Shown here: positions 1 to 8,328 of the stretch, piece by piece
How the letters are laid out: each line of letters opens with the position of its first letter
Position numbering within the stretch: the first letter of the stretch is position 1
Assembly (NCBI RefSeq): GCF_011050055.1
Contig: NZ_DRGM01000099.1
Location: forward strand, 21,950-85,949
Direction: 5' to 3'
Source: Pseudoalteromonas prydzensis
Lineage (GTDB): Bacteria; Pseudomonadota; Gammaproteobacteria; Enterobacterales; Alteromonadaceae
Length of the DNA: 64,000 bases
Notes under the pieces: model-generated
Database searches by the model: none
Told to the model about the DNA's origin: nothing
Seen by the model: the letters and a program-made list of their open reading frames with translations, nothing else
Made by a program: the position numbers and the translations under genes

Positions 1-405
1 ACACCGTTTTACGATTTGGTAAACATAGAAGCGATTATTGAACAGGCGGGGATTGATTGTGCAAAAGGTGGTTCAAAGCTAGCTATTTCAAGGCATTATG
101 CAATGTCGCTAGGTGACTATAATTCACAAGGCGCGGGTAATTTTAGTAATGAAATAACGGCTTATATGTTAGCTGATTTTGCTGATGAGTTTGATATTTC
201 TCTTGCGCGTATGCAGCTACTGATGAGTCAAACAATTCAGTCAGTATTAGCTGCAATAACAATGGCTAAAGCGACTGCTATTGCAAATAATTTGTCTAAT
301 AGTGAACTAGAACACATCGGCTTATGTATTAACATTATCAATAAAGCAGCTGGCGAACTGAGTGAGCAGGTTGAGCTGTTACCAAGTATGAAAGCGTTTA
401 TTTAA
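1..405 (+). CDS. Hypothetical protein, cut by the left window edge
   Basis: The reading frame is open from base 1 to a stop at 403-405. The true start is probably outside the window, although a TTG at 16 could also serve. I see about 134 residues that are helical in character and mostly polar, with no signal peptide, membrane segment or catalytic motif. It resembles small phage- or island-type hypothetical proteins only in general style, and I do not recognise the family. It lies just upstream of repeat-rich intergenic DNA and a toxin-antitoxin pair, so accessory DNA is plausible. No function is assigned. Confidence 0.55.
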   Translation, partial: TPFYDLVNIEAIIEQAGIDCAKGGSKLAISRHYAMSLGDYNSQGAGNFSNEITAYMLADFADEFDISLARMQLLMSQTIQSVLAAITMAKATAIANNLSNSELEHIGLCINIINKAAGELSEQVELLPSMKAFI

Positions 406-870
406 GTTTCTTCGGTGTAGTGAAGTGAGGTAGTAAAAGGAGCTAGGTTCTAGGATTTGCTCGTAGCTTGTTGCCCGCATTATTTTACCTTCTCTGTGTA
501 GCGCAGCGTCTCGGTGGTAAAATTGGTTTTAAAACAATCACAGCTAAAACGGGTTCCTGCAGGGAAGTGACTAGGCGCTAGGGTTTGCACCAGCACGCTG
601 CACGCAGCTCAAAGCCCGTTGTATTCTTATTTACCCTCATTGTCTAAATTGATTGTAAGTGATGTATTCACCACAGAGATTAAGAGGCGCTGCGCTTTAG
701 AGAAAGAATATAAAGACCGCGTCAGCAAGCTTAACGCCTACGGTAGTAAAAGGAGCTAGGTTCTAGGGAAGTGACTAGGGACTAGTGTGTAACCGTAGCC
801 CATAGCTCGATGCCCGTGGCTGGATTTAAAAACAATTACTGCTAAAGCGCGCTCCTACTGGTGATAGATA
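406..870. repeat. Gene-free tract with diverged tandem copies of an interspersed repeat
   Basis: No credible gene is visible here. A 26-bp segment at 429-454 recurs exactly at 742-767; it contains the core GAGCTAGGTTCTAGG. A second motif, AGGGAAGTGACTAGG, occurs at 561-575 and 765-779. Longer, weaker similarity surrounds both: 'aaacaatcacagctaaaacg' near 530 resembles 'aaacaattactgctaaagcg' near 826. The tract around 665-705 resembles 3700-3745 on the other side of the toxin-antitoxin region. It looks like a dispersed, decaying intergenic repeat family with two partial copies in tandem. The mechanism of spread is unknown. Confidence 0.7.
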
Positions 871-901
871 CCATTAAGATGATGTGATTACATCAACTAA
901 G

Positions 902-945
902 TGTCGTATGTTTGCATTGTTTAAATGTCGTATGTTTGCTATATT
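902..945 (+). promoter_or_regulatory. Direct repeats over the toxin-antitoxin promoter
   Basis: The 14-base sequence TGTCGTATGTTTGC occurs exactly at 902-915 and again at 926-939, a 24-bp period. The second copy runs into TGCTATATT at 937-945, which reads as an extended -10 element about 27 bases before the antitoxin start at 972. AbiEi-type antitoxins are known to bind repeats in their own promoter, so this is a good operator candidate. That role is inference; the repeats themselves are directly visible. Confidence 0.6.
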
Positions 946-971
946 TTGTCTAAGCAACGAGAGTAATTAAT

Positions 972-1370
972 ATGACAATAGCAAGTAAAGTAACGACAAG
1001 AATAAATCGCTCTAAGCGTTATGTTTTTGAGCGCGCTGATTTTGCTGATATTGCAGGTTACGACCAAGTTGGTCGTGTACTAAAAAAGTTGGTTGATAGT
1101 GGTCAATTGTTACGCATTGGTTATGGGCTTTATACCAAAGCGCGAGAAAATCGCATTACTGGTAAGTTAATGCCAGCATCACCTGCGGGTGCAGATGGAG
1201 TCATTTTAGAGGCTATTGAAAAACTGGGCGTTGAGTATCAGTTTGATGAATTTTCACAACGCAGCCTTAATGGTGAAAGTTTACAAGTTCCCGCTTCATT
1301 TAAAATAATGACCACCAGTCGATTTAAGCGTAAGATTGTTGTAAATAATAGCGCTATCAATGCAAGTTGA
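972..1370 (+). CDS. AbiEi-like / DUF6088-type antitoxin
   Basis: This 132-residue protein begins with a winged-helix-like region (about residues 5-65). Its segment VGRVLKKLVDSGQLLRIGYGLYTK is typical of the N-terminal domain of type IV antitoxins of the AbiEi / DUF6088 group. It is shorter than full AbiEi proteins of roughly 180-270 residues, which fits the short DUF6088 class. The stop overlaps the start of the next gene by 11 bases, the usual translationally coupled arrangement of antitoxin and nucleotidyltransferase toxin. Its likely role is to repress its own promoter and counter the toxin. Family assignment is from motif and context, not from a search. Confidence 0.75.
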   Translation: MTIASKVTTRINRSKRYVFERADFADIAGYDQVGRVLKKLVDSGQLLRIGYGLYTKARENRITGKLMPASPAGADGVILEAIEKLGVEYQFDEFSQRSLNGESLQVPASFKIMTTSRFKRKIVVNNSAINAS

Positions 1371-2322
1371 TAGCGATTTATTTTTAGATGTAGCGGATGC
1401 TCTTGGTATGGGTAATCCTGCCATTGTTGAAAAAGATTACTATGTAGTTGTACTACTTAAGCTACTTTGTGAGTTATCTTTTGATACGCATTTTTTAGTT
1501 TTTTCAGGTGGTACGGCATTAACAAAGTCAGGCATTAAAACTCATCGAATGTCTGAAGATGTTGATATAAAAATCATTCCTAAAGATTTAGCTGCTAACA
1601 CGTCTAAAACTAAAAGAAGAAAGGCTAGAAAAGCGCTCCACTTGCAGTTAATTGCTGCGATTAATTCACATGATTATTTTTCTGTAGAAAATACTCCAAC
1701 TGTTTTTGATGAATATCGATATCAACAAATTGATATTCGCTATCCTCAAGCCCATTCAAAAGTCCCATGCTTACGACCGTTTATTAAATTAGAGCTTATA
1801 GAAACGTTACTTTTTGATAATGTACAAAGCCGTAATATATCTTCTTTAGTGAACGAGGTAACTCAACAGGCACCAGAAGTGCCGCTGATGGATTTTTCTA
1901 GTATTAAGAGTACACAAGCTGAAAAGTTAGTGTCTATGCTTAGGCGAACAGCGAGCTTTGCACGTGATAATAAAAGAGACGATGATCCTGCGCTAATTCG
2001 TCATATTTATGATACCTATTATATTCAACAAGCAGCATTGGCGAATGTTCAAGATGTAGTACCTTTAGTCAAAAAAGTCATAGCAGAAGATATTACCCGC
2101 TACGGTAATCAGCATTTAGAATTCATGGAAGATCCTATAGTTGAACTTAAGTTTGCTTTAGATGTATTGCAAACTAATTCACTCTATGAAACGCGCTTTA
2201 ATGAATATGTTGTTCCAATGGTTTATGGTGATCATAGCGTTAATTGGGAACATGCATTTGATGTATTTAAATCGTTTAGTTTAGCTGTTTTAACTGATAT
2301 CGGCTTTAACCATCAATTTTGA
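1360..2322 (+). CDS. AbiEii-family nucleotidyltransferase toxin
   Basis: This 320-residue protein has the hallmark pattern of AbiEii/AbiGii nucleotidyltransferases: FSGGTALTK at residues 48-56, then RMSEDVDIK at 63-71, where the two Asp of the SxDxD block should bind metal. KRDDDPALIRHIYD near residue 210 and a helical C-terminal half also fit the family. Such toxins transfer nucleotides to RNA substrates and arrest growth, often as phage defence; this is family knowledge, not shown here. The start at 1360 overlaps the antitoxin gene. The length is near the family norm and no frame damage is visible, so the pair appears intact. Confidence 0.85.
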   Translation: MQVDSDLFLDVADALGMGNPAIVEKDYYVVVLLKLLCELSFDTHFLVFSGGTALTKSGIKTHRMSEDVDIKIIPKDLAANTSKTKRRKARKALHLQLIAAINSHDYFSVENTPTVFDEYRYQQIDIRYPQAHSKVPCLRPFIKLELIETLLFDNVQSRNISSLVNEVTQQAPEVPLMDFSSIKSTQAEKLVSMLRRTASFARDNKRDDDPALIRHIYDTYYIQQAALANVQDVVPLVKKVIAEDITRYGNQHLEFMEDPIVELKFALDVLQTNSLYETRFNEYVVPMVYGDHSVNWEHAFDVFKSFSLAVLTDIGFNHQF

Positions 2323-2416
2323 AAAGCGCTTTACTTACTAAAGGTTCTTGGCTTGGGGCAACCTGCAATTCGTCGCTCGAAACCCGTTGCTATTTCAACT
2401 CGCACACTCGCAAACT

Positions 2417-2457
2417 ACACAATGAGGCAATTAAGTTGGCTATTCGCCTCATTGTGT
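2417..2457. terminator. Inverted repeat between toxin gene and SEC-C gene
   Basis: A perfect 12-bp stem (ACACAATGAGGC at 2417-2428, partner 2446-2457) encloses a 17-base loop. It lies between the convergent toxin gene (+) and the SEC-C gene (-). No clear T-run follows on either side, so it may be a bidirectional terminator or a repeat-derived palindrome. Bases 2323-2416 show no gene. Confidence 0.5.
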
Positions 2458-2479
2458 GAGGCGAATAACAGCTTAAACT

Positions 2480-3478
2480 TTATATATCAAACGTAAAGGT
2501 TTGCTTTAATAAAGGTTGTATATTTGCTTTTATTGCAATGGGGTCGCCATCTGAAAATCGCTTAGGGTTAACGGTGATAAATCCCCAAAACTCTAAAAAC
2601 CGCTCTATAAAACGGGATCTGATTAAAACACCTAACAACCTAGCTGGCTCTGTGTATTCGGTCGCCGGTGTTTCATTTAGTAGAGCAGGAAATGCGGTAA
2701 TGACTTCTTCTATCAATTGCTCAACCGATTCGTGAGTTTGGACTCGCCACAGCATAAAGACCCAAAAAGTGCGTAGCTCGCAATCACTGACAAAGCTATC
2801 AAAATAGCCCCAATTATAGTGTGTGGTGGCAGCTTCAAGCATAGGTAAGAAAAAGGCTTTAATACCATGAGTTTGATACTGTTTTTGGGCAGTTTTTTTA
2901 ACATGGAAGCGGCCGTTTTGAAGGTAAATAATACCTGCAATATCTGCCAAAATTCGGGTGTAATGTAAGGCGTTAATTTTGTCTTCGTTACTACCGGCAA
3001 ACTCACTGATACTTACAGGCTTTTCATACTCAGATATGGCAAACTCAGGAAGTAATTCACTAGCTTGCTTGGCTATTTGAGCTGGTAAATTACCTTTGGC
3101 TGTTGCTTTAAATGAGCCACCTTGTTGCATCGCTTCATCTAGTATTATCGCTAAGTAGCGCATCACGGGGCTTGCTGTTAGCTCATTAGGTATACTTATT
3201 GTTACCCCTGCCAACTCATTAAATGGTGCTCTTAGCCAATTATCCATTTGATTAGCGGAAAGGCCGCAAAAATCATCTAATGAACTATTGTTGATCCCTG
3301 AAATTTTATGTTGAGCTATCAGATTCATTTCATCTAGGCTTAAGTCAGGGTTAGTAGCAATGGTTTGTGCTATTTCGTCATATACTTCGCAGTGCTGCTT
3401 TGATGCGCTATCCATACAGCAGCGTTTATACTTTTTACCGCTATTGCACGGACATGGATCGTTTCGGCCTAACTTCAT
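2480..3478 (-). CDS. SEC-C motif protein of unknown function
   Basis: This 332-residue protein opens with a complete SEC-C zinc-binding motif: NDPCPCNSGKKYKRCC at residues 6-21, with Cys9, Cys11, Cys20 and Cys21 as expected ligands. In SecA the same motif sits at the C-terminus; here it is at the extreme N-terminus, as in many free-standing SEC-C proteins. The remaining roughly 300 residues are helical and soluble, with no enzyme motif I recognise. The gene converges on the toxin gene and has repeat-rich DNA upstream, so it may be island cargo. Zinc binding is likely; the biological role is unknown. Confidence 0.7.
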   Translation of the reverse strand: MKLGRNDPCPCNSGKKYKRCCMDSASKQHCEVYDEIAQTIATNPDLSLDEMNLIAQHKISGINNSSLDDFCGLSANQMDNWLRAPFNELAGVTISIPNELTASPVMRYLAIILDEAMQQGGSFKATAKGNLPAQIAKQASELLPEFAISEYEKPVSISEFAGSNEDKINALHYTRILADIAGIIYLQNGRFHVKKTAQKQYQTHGIKAFFLPMLEAATTHYNWGYFDSFVSDCELRTFWVFMLWRVQTHESVEQLIEEVITAFPALLNETPATEYTEPARLLGVLIRSRFIERFLEFWGFITVNPKRFSDGDPIAIKANIQPLLKQTFTFDI

Positions 3479-3544
3479 TTGAAATACCTCTGAGTTTTAA
3501 AACTTTACGTGAGAGTAATCAATTTACTGACGTTAGGTCAAATG

Positions 3545-3845
3545 GCGCAAGAGTAGCAAAGGTTCTAGGTTTTGGGTTCTAGGAAAGTGACTAGGTGCGA
3601 GGGAATTGCACAAGCGCGTTGTGTGATGCACGTGGCCCGCTGCATTTTTGATCTTCTCATTTACTCTCATTGTCTTCTATTTGTGCAAATATGTTTTTAA
3701 GTGATTTATTCACAAAGAGGTTATGAGGCGCTGCGCTGAAGAGGAAAAATTAAAAACTAGGTTATAGGGAAGCAACTAGGAACTAGGATTAGCCCGCAGC
3801 CCTTCGCCCGCCGCTCGTATCCCGAAGCCTCGTCTGCTCTTTTAA
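3545..3845. repeat. Second tract of the interspersed intergenic repeat
   Basis: No gene is evident. AGGAAAGTGACTAGG at 3581-3595 and the related text near 3762-3790 repeat motifs seen at 561-575 and 765-779. The stretch around 3700-3745 (a shared 'gaggcgctgcgct') matches 665-705. With the tract at 406-870 it brackets the toxin-antitoxin and SEC-C genes. Confidence 0.6.
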
Positions 3846-3846
3846 C

Positions 3847-4713
3847 CTAGAACCTTCCTAACTCAACTGTTTCACCTTGCAAACTGGGGTTCTGTGCAAT
3901 CTTCGCTTGTACTAAATTAATTAATTGCTCTGCTGCATAGCTGGGCTTACGAGAATGTGGCCATAGAGCGTATATAGGCCTTGCTGGAAAGTTTATTGGT
4001 AGTTCAAGATATTTAAAGGCATGTTTTTCACAAATAGTGTCAATTTCACTCATCGGCAGTAGGCCTACGCCATACCCTGACTCGACCATATTTTTAGCAA
4101 TGGTTATATCAAAACAAAAACTAATTTGTGGGTAGGTTTGTTTAAGCTGTTTTAAAAGCCCTGCAGGGAACTGCGATTCAGTATAGGGTAAAACCAGCCG
4201 AGTAGTGGGCGCATTATTTTTAACAATGAGTTTAATAGCAATTGAACCTAAGCGTTTTTGGTAATAGCTCGAATCTTGTTGTTCGCCAATGCGAATGGCT
4301 AAATCAAAACGTTTTTGGCTGAGCTGACTATTGGCATTGCTTGGGTAAATGTGCAGATTGAGCGCCGAATTAGTGGCTGCGAATTCGTTGATTGCTGGCA
4401 TTAGTGGCCCTGTCATAATATTTTGTGGGCACAGTAAGTAAAAGTCACTCAGGCCATGCTCGCTGCTGTTTAGTTGATTGAGCTGATCATTGAGTGTCAG
4501 CACTTGCTCGGCAAGTTCGCAATAAAGCTGCTCGCCTTTTGTGGTAAGCACAATGCCTCTGGCTGTGCGTTGCAATAATGGCTCTGCGAGCTTTTCTTCT
4601 AGTCCTTGCATACGTCTTGACAGGGTTGATAAATTCAACCCCAGATCTTTCGCTGCTTGGCTCATGCTGTTACGCCGCGCTATTTCAATAAATAAATGAA
4701 GATCATCAAGCAT
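3847..4713 (-). CDS. LysR-family transcriptional regulator
   Basis: This 288-residue protein has a standard LysR layout. The N-terminal winged helix-turn-helix (about residues 1-60) contains SMSQAAKDLGLNLSTLSRRM, and an effector-binding domain follows. The effector domain is slightly short but complete. It is transcribed away from the DUF2798/ABM pair across an 81-base gap (4714-4794), the usual position for a LysR protein controlling its divergent neighbour. The effector is unknown. The final residues run directly into the repeat tract at 3845, so the extreme C-terminus may have been altered by repeat insertion. Confidence 0.85.
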   Translation of the reverse strand: MLDDLHLFIEIARRNSMSQAAKDLGLNLSTLSRRMQGLEEKLAEPLLQRTARGIVLTTKGEQLYCELAEQVLTLNDQLNQLNSSEHGLSDFYLLCPQNIMTGPLMPAINEFAATNSALNLHIYPSNANSQLSQKRFDLAIRIGEQQDSSYYQKRLGSIAIKLIVKNNAPTTRLVLPYTESQFPAGLLKQLKQTYPQISFCFDITIAKNMVESGYGVGLLPMSEIDTICEKHAFKYLELPINFPARPIYALWPHSRKPSYAAEQLINLVQAKIAQNPSLQGETVELGRF

Positions 4714-4794
4714 ATCAATTTCTCAATCTTAGTTTGCGTTTTCGTGACTGTTTGCCTGCCTCGGCTTTGAATATAGTAACGCTAAGGAGGAGAT

Positions 4795-5016
4795 ATGAAA
4801 ATTCATTTAACATTTACCGCGGCATTCTCATTTTTGATGTCGTTTTTATTATCGGCTTGGATGACTTACGTAAACTTAGGCTTAACTGAAACATTTATGC
4901 AAAGCTGGATGACAGCTTTTGCTAATGCGTGGCCTGCGGCGTTTGTGGTGGCCTTTAGTGTGGCACCCCCGATCCGTTTAATGGTTATGCGTTTGTTTAG
5001 TAAGGAGCAAAAATGA
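4795..5016 (+). CDS. DUF2798 small membrane protein
   Basis: This 73-residue protein has two predicted membrane segments, about residues 7-27 and 42-62. The segments SFLMSFLLSAWMTYVNLG and SWMTAFANAWPAAFVVAF are characteristic of DUF2798. An AGGAGG-type ribosome site lies just before the ATG. It overlaps the ABM gene by four bases (ATGA), so the two are translationally coupled. DUF2798 genes commonly sit beside LysR regulators and small monooxygenase genes; their function is unknown. Confidence 0.75.
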   Translation: MKIHLTFTAAFSFLMSFLLSAWMTYVNLGLTETFMQSWMTAFANAWPAAFVVAFSVAPPIRLMVMRLFSKEQK

Positions 5017-5297
5017 TTAATATTGTGGCAAAAATAACCCCAAAACCTGAGCTGTTTGATGATTGTAAAGGGCGTTTACAGGAGATCTTAGCAGCAACTT
5101 TGGCAGAAGCTGGTTGCATGCGCTTCGAGCTTTATGTCAATGCTGAGCAAAGCTGTTTGTTTTTGGTTGAACAATTTGCATCGCAAGCAGCACTCGATAC
5201 GCATTACCAACAACCTTATGTTGCAGCGGTGTTTGCATTTTATGAGTCGGCACTTGCTTTACCCGTTGAGGTGAATTACCTGCAAGCAGTAAACTAA
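5013..5297 (+). CDS. Antibiotic biosynthesis monooxygenase (ABM) domain protein
   Basis: This 94-residue single-domain protein has the dimeric alpha/beta-barrel pattern of ABM / putative quinol monooxygenase proteins (YgiN-like). It shows an N-terminal strand NIVAKITPKPE, then CMRFELYVN, and a helix ending in a DTHYQQPYVAAVFAF stretch, where the conserved HxxxP-like segment lies. It starts inside the preceding gene with an ATGA overlap. Family members act on quinones or other aromatics without cofactors; the substrate here is not known. The adjacent LysR protein is the probable regulator. Confidence 0.75.
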   Translation: MINIVAKITPKPELFDDCKGRLQEILAATLAEAGCMRFELYVNAEQSCLFLVEQFASQAALDTHYQQPYVAAVFAFYESALALPVEVNYLQAVN

Positions 5298-5349
5298 GTT
5301 ACGCAGCGGTAGCCGATATTTGGCTGGAACTGCAATTACAACGGTAATA

Positions 5350-5394
5350 AAACTGGGCTACTGGGGAAAGTACTGGTTTTTCGTAGCCCAGTTT
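5350..5394. terminator. Bidirectional terminator-like hairpin
   Basis: A perfect 12-bp stem (AAACTGGGCTAC at 5350-5361, partner 5383-5394) with a 21-base loop lies between the convergent ABM gene and the secreted-protein gene. It has T-rich sequence on the right and A-rich sequence on the left, so it could serve both strands. Confidence 0.6.
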
Positions 5395-5425
5395 GTTTAG
5401 GTTGAAACTATTATTCGCAAGGCGA

Positions 5426-5731
5426 CTACAACATATTTAAAATTTGTTTTGCTTTTACGCGGGTTAAGCATGCCGCCAGTGGTTGCTTTTTAAAGGTTTT
5501 GGCCGAGACCGTCTGCTGTTTGCCCATATATTGATTATGCAGTGTCTGCACGCTTACTTTACAGCTCACTTGATGATCATTTTCAACGTAACGCAGTTCA
5601 ATTCTTTGCGCCTTATTAATTAAGTTTTTATAAGGGTACCCTTCATCTGTCGTCAGTTTTATATTGCTGTTTGCTTGCGCTTGGCTTGCCGTACTTATTA
5701 ATATAATGATTAATATAGCGAGGTATTTCAT
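5426..5731 (-). CDS. Small secreted protein of unknown function
   Basis: This 101-residue protein has a clear signal peptide (about residues 1-20, ending SQAQA) and a mature domain of about 80 residues with two cysteines (near positions 57 and 89) that could form a disulfide in the periplasm. Lys-rich segments such as AKTFKKQPLAACLTRVKAK are visible. It resembles small periplasmic proteins common in Alteromonadales, but I cannot name the family. It is monocistronic, with a hairpin downstream at 5350-5394. Confidence 0.6.
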   Translation of the reverse strand: MKYLAILIIILISTASQAQANSNIKLTTDEGYPYKNLINKAQRIELRYVENDHQVSCKVSVQTLHNQYMGKQQTVSAKTFKKQPLAACLTRVKAKQILNML

Positions 5732-5844
5732 GATAGTGGCTCCTACTTAGGCTTGTTTTACAGTATGAGTATTGCGCCTAGTTGAAAAACTGACAAACGA
5801 TATAAAATTGGCTATGCTTTAGTTTTTCTTAACTGTGGTTGACG

Positions 5845-6756
5845 ATGAACTTACCGCCATTAAAAAGTCTTTGGTATTTTAAGCATGCTGCGGAGCTGGG
5901 GAGTTTTAAGCTTGCTGCTGAGCAGTTGTTTGTCAGCCAAGCAGCTGTAAGTCAGCAGATCAGGTTGTTAGAAGCCCATTTAGGTTGTCAGTTGTTTACT
6001 CGACAAACTCGGTTTGTTGCCTTAACGCGGGCAGGTGAGCAGCTGCTGCCTGCAATTTTACAAGGCTTTAGTCACTTTCAATCTGGAGTTAACGGGCTCA
6101 GCCAAGATACTGAGCCGCATAGTTTAAACTTATCTGTTTTACCCTCATTTGCCAGCGGTTGGTTATTGCAGCATATTAGTGATTTTCAACGCCATTACCC
6201 TGATATTCATTTACGCATTGATCCGAGCGACCAACATGCCAACTTTGCGGCTGGGCAAGTAGATTTAGGCATTCGTTTTGGCTTAGGGCAATACCCTGAG
6301 TTGCATAGTGAATTTCTTGCTGATGACAGTTTATATTTGGCATATAAGCCGGGCATGCTTGACCCACAATTGCCATTACGAGCACAGTTATTACAGCAGC
6401 AATTGATTATGGATATTTGCCCTGATGCTGAGCGTGGTTGGCGCTCACTGGTTGATGAATTGGCAATTAGCGCAGCCGCGATGCCGGTATTTTTAGAAAT
6501 TGATAATGCCGCCTTGGTGATCCAAGCAACCCTTGCAGGGCAAGGTGTTGCATTAGTAAGGCGACGCTTAATTGAGTCGCATATTAAATTAGGGCAGTTA
6601 GAAATTTACCCAGATTTTGAATTTAGTTGCCACTATAAATATTATTTAGTGGGCCCAAAAGCGCATTTTAATTGGCCTAAAGTGATCGCTTTTCAAGCGT
6701 GGTTATTAGCTCAATTTGAGCAAGATGATGATGCATTTAAGCTATGTTTAAAGTAA
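5845..6756 (+). CDS. LysR-family regulator (GcvA-like)
   Basis: This 303-residue protein has the GcvA-subgroup N-terminus: PPLKSLWYFKHAAELGSFKLAAEQLFVSQAAVSQQIRLLE, where the central helix-turn-helix spans about residues 18-38. The effector domain contains FAAGQVDLGIRFG, also typical of GcvA-like proteins. I choose the ATG at 5845 over a TTG two codons upstream because LysR proteins align from MNLPPLKSL. No divergent target is adjacent (the upstream gene is divergent but separated by 113 bases), so the regulon is unclear. Confidence 0.85.
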   Translation: MNLPPLKSLWYFKHAAELGSFKLAAEQLFVSQAAVSQQIRLLEAHLGCQLFTRQTRFVALTRAGEQLLPAILQGFSHFQSGVNGLSQDTEPHSLNLSVLPSFASGWLLQHISDFQRHYPDIHLRIDPSDQHANFAAGQVDLGIRFGLGQYPELHSEFLADDSLYLAYKPGMLDPQLPLRAQLLQQQLIMDICPDAERGWRSLVDELAISAAAMPVFLEIDNAALVIQATLAGQGVALVRRRLIESHIKLGQLEIYPDFEFSCHYKYYLVGPKAHFNWPKVIAFQAWLLAQFEQDDDAFKLCLK

Positions 6757-6785
6757 TACAACATTGAGATTGACTAACTCACTTT

Positions 6786-7157
6786 TTAACTCGCTAATTT
6801 CATAACTTTCTTTAACTGGTTATCTAACACACTTAAATTAAAAGGTTTGACAATAAAGCCAGACACTTTCGCGGCAATAATTTCTTTGATCGCTGTGGAG
6901 CTGTCTTCGCAGGTGATCATAAGCACTGGGATCGCCTTTAATTCTTGATCGTCACGAATGCGGTTGAGTAGGGTTTTACCATCCATTTTTGGCATGTGTA
7001 AATCGGTGATCACCAGATCAAAGTGTTGATTTTTCAAAAAGGTAAGTGCTTGTATGCCGTCAGTGGCCTCGACTAGATCTGGGAAATTAAGTGCTCTGAG
7101 CATGTTAATTAATACATGGCGCATTAACGGCATATCGTCAACGACGAGTATTTTCAT
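6786..7157 (-). CDS. Single-domain CheY-like response regulator
   Basis: This 123-residue receiver domain has no output domain. The acidic pair Asp7-Asp8, phospho-acceptor Asp52 (in ITDLHMPKMDG), Thr82 and Lys104 (in VKPF) are all present, so it should be phosphorylatable. No kinase or chemotaxis gene is adjacent. It may shuttle phosphate to an unlinked partner or act as a CheY variant. The short gap to the neighbouring genes holds no obvious regulatory element. Confidence 0.88.
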   Translation of the reverse strand: MKILVVDDMPLMRHVLINMLRALNFPDLVEATDGIQALTFLKNQHFDLVITDLHMPKMDGKTLLNRIRDDQELKAIPVLMITCEDSSTAIKEIIAAKVSGFIVKPFNLSVLDNQLKKVMKLAS

Positions 7158-7225
7158 AGAGTTAAATCATCCGAGCTTTTTCATGCCATTAAGATTAGCT
7201 AACAAAGTGATACCGCGCCATATTA

Positions 7226-7759
7226 TTAAAAACACTCGGCAACTAATTGGCTGAGTCGGGCTATTTTTATATTGCTCAATTGACGGTAGTCAAAGTATGG
7301 GCAGACAATTAATTTGTTGGCTTTATCTATCGCAAACTGCTCATCTAGCCAGTCTAATTCTGCCGCTAACAGCCCTTGGTTTATCAATGCTTTGGCATAC
7401 GTTCGCCCAGCAATAATATGCAAGGTAGAGTTGTTGCTCAGTTGTGGAGGGCTAAACAATAAAGCGGTGTGACTATCGCTTTGCAATAATTGGCTATCGC
7501 GATATTGCTGCCAGGTGGGGGCGAGTTTAGCAAACTGATAATGCTCACTTGGCAGTGTAAACAGCACTTTTGCATACACGTTAAACACTTTACGCCAGCC
7601 ATTACCGCAAGCTTGGTTAATGGTATTTATTTGCCCGTCACGCAGCGCAGTGACATCGCTTAAATGGCTATATTCAGGCATTGGTGGCAGATTTGCGATG
7701 TAGACCGCAACAGTAAAGCTGGGATCACCAAAGCCGATATTATTTACGCTGTTACTCAT
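7226..7759 (-). CDS. Conserved hypothetical protein (possibly DUF6942)
   Basis: This 177-residue soluble protein has no signal peptide or membrane segment. It is rich in hydrophobic strand segments and contains [34 protein letters not shown] and [15 protein letters not shown] tentatively recall this pattern from a conserved gammaproteobacterial family annotated DUF6942, but I am not sure. It overlaps yaiI by four bases (ATGA) and is co-transcribed after it. Function unknown. Confidence 0.6.
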   Translation of the reverse strand: MSNSVNNIGFGDPSFTVAVYIANLPPMPEYSHLSDVTALRDGQINTINQACGNGWRKVFNVYAKVLFTLPSEHYQFAKLAPTWQQYRDSQLLQSDSHTALLFSPPQLSNNSTLHIIAGRTYAKALINQGLLAAELDWLDEQFAIDKANKLIVCPYFDYRQLSNIKIARLSQLVAECF

Positions 7760-8205
7760 TTGTTTTTAGCTAAAATACGGTCAAGATTATTGGCGAAGTT
7801 TTGCCGGTCGCTTTGACTCAGTGGTGGTGGCCCACCATTCATTTCTACGCCGCTTGAACGCATAGTATCCATAAAATCACGTACATTAAGTAATGAGCGA
7901 ATATTTTCGCTGGTGTACAGTTCACCACGCGGATTGAGTGCTTGGCCGCCGTTATCAATCACTTCAGAGGCCAGTGGAATATCACCGGTGATCACTAAAT
8001 CATTGACGGCTATGCGTTTCACGATTTCGTCATCGGCGACATCAAATCCTGATGATACTTGCAAACGGCTAATATATTTTGAAGGCGGGATACGCATGGC
8101 ATGGTTAGCGACTAAAATGGTCTCAGTTTGCGTACGCTCTGCGGCGCGAAATAAAATCTCTTTGATCACCACCGGACAGGCATCGGCATCAACCCATATC
8201 TTCAT
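7756..8205 (-). CDS. yaiI: YaiI/YqxD family protein (UPF0178)
   Basis: This 149-residue protein begins [18 protein letters not shown] and continues with [12 protein letters not shown] and [13 protein letters not shown]. These are the conserved acidic blocks of the YaiI/YqxD (DUF188) family, which has a PIN/NYN-like fold with clustered acidic residues suggestive of a nuclease. Length equals the family norm. The start ATG is unambiguous. The downstream hypothetical gene overlaps its stop, making a two-gene operon. The biochemical role of the family is unproven. Confidence 0.88.
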   Translation of the reverse strand: MKIWVDADACPVVIKEILFRAAERTQTETILVANHAMRIPPSKYISRLQVSSGFDVADDEIVKRIAVNDLVITGDIPLASEVIDNGGQALNPRGELYTSENIRSLLNVRDFMDTMRSSGVEMNGGPPPLSQSDRQNFANNLDRILAKNK

Positions 8206-8328
8206 TATTAGCTCACATCGTTAGTAAAAAAATGATCCTAACCTAAGCCTTTTCTAACCACTAGTATTAAGTGAACTTTTTTATAGATTACAGCGTAGAA
8301 TACTTGATAAACCATAAAGGGATCGACT

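Noticed and set aside
881..894. Palindrome GATGT-GATT-ACATC before the antitoxin as a CRP-type site
   Set aside because: The spacing and half-sites do not match TGTGA-N6-TCACA; it may be incidental to the promoter region.
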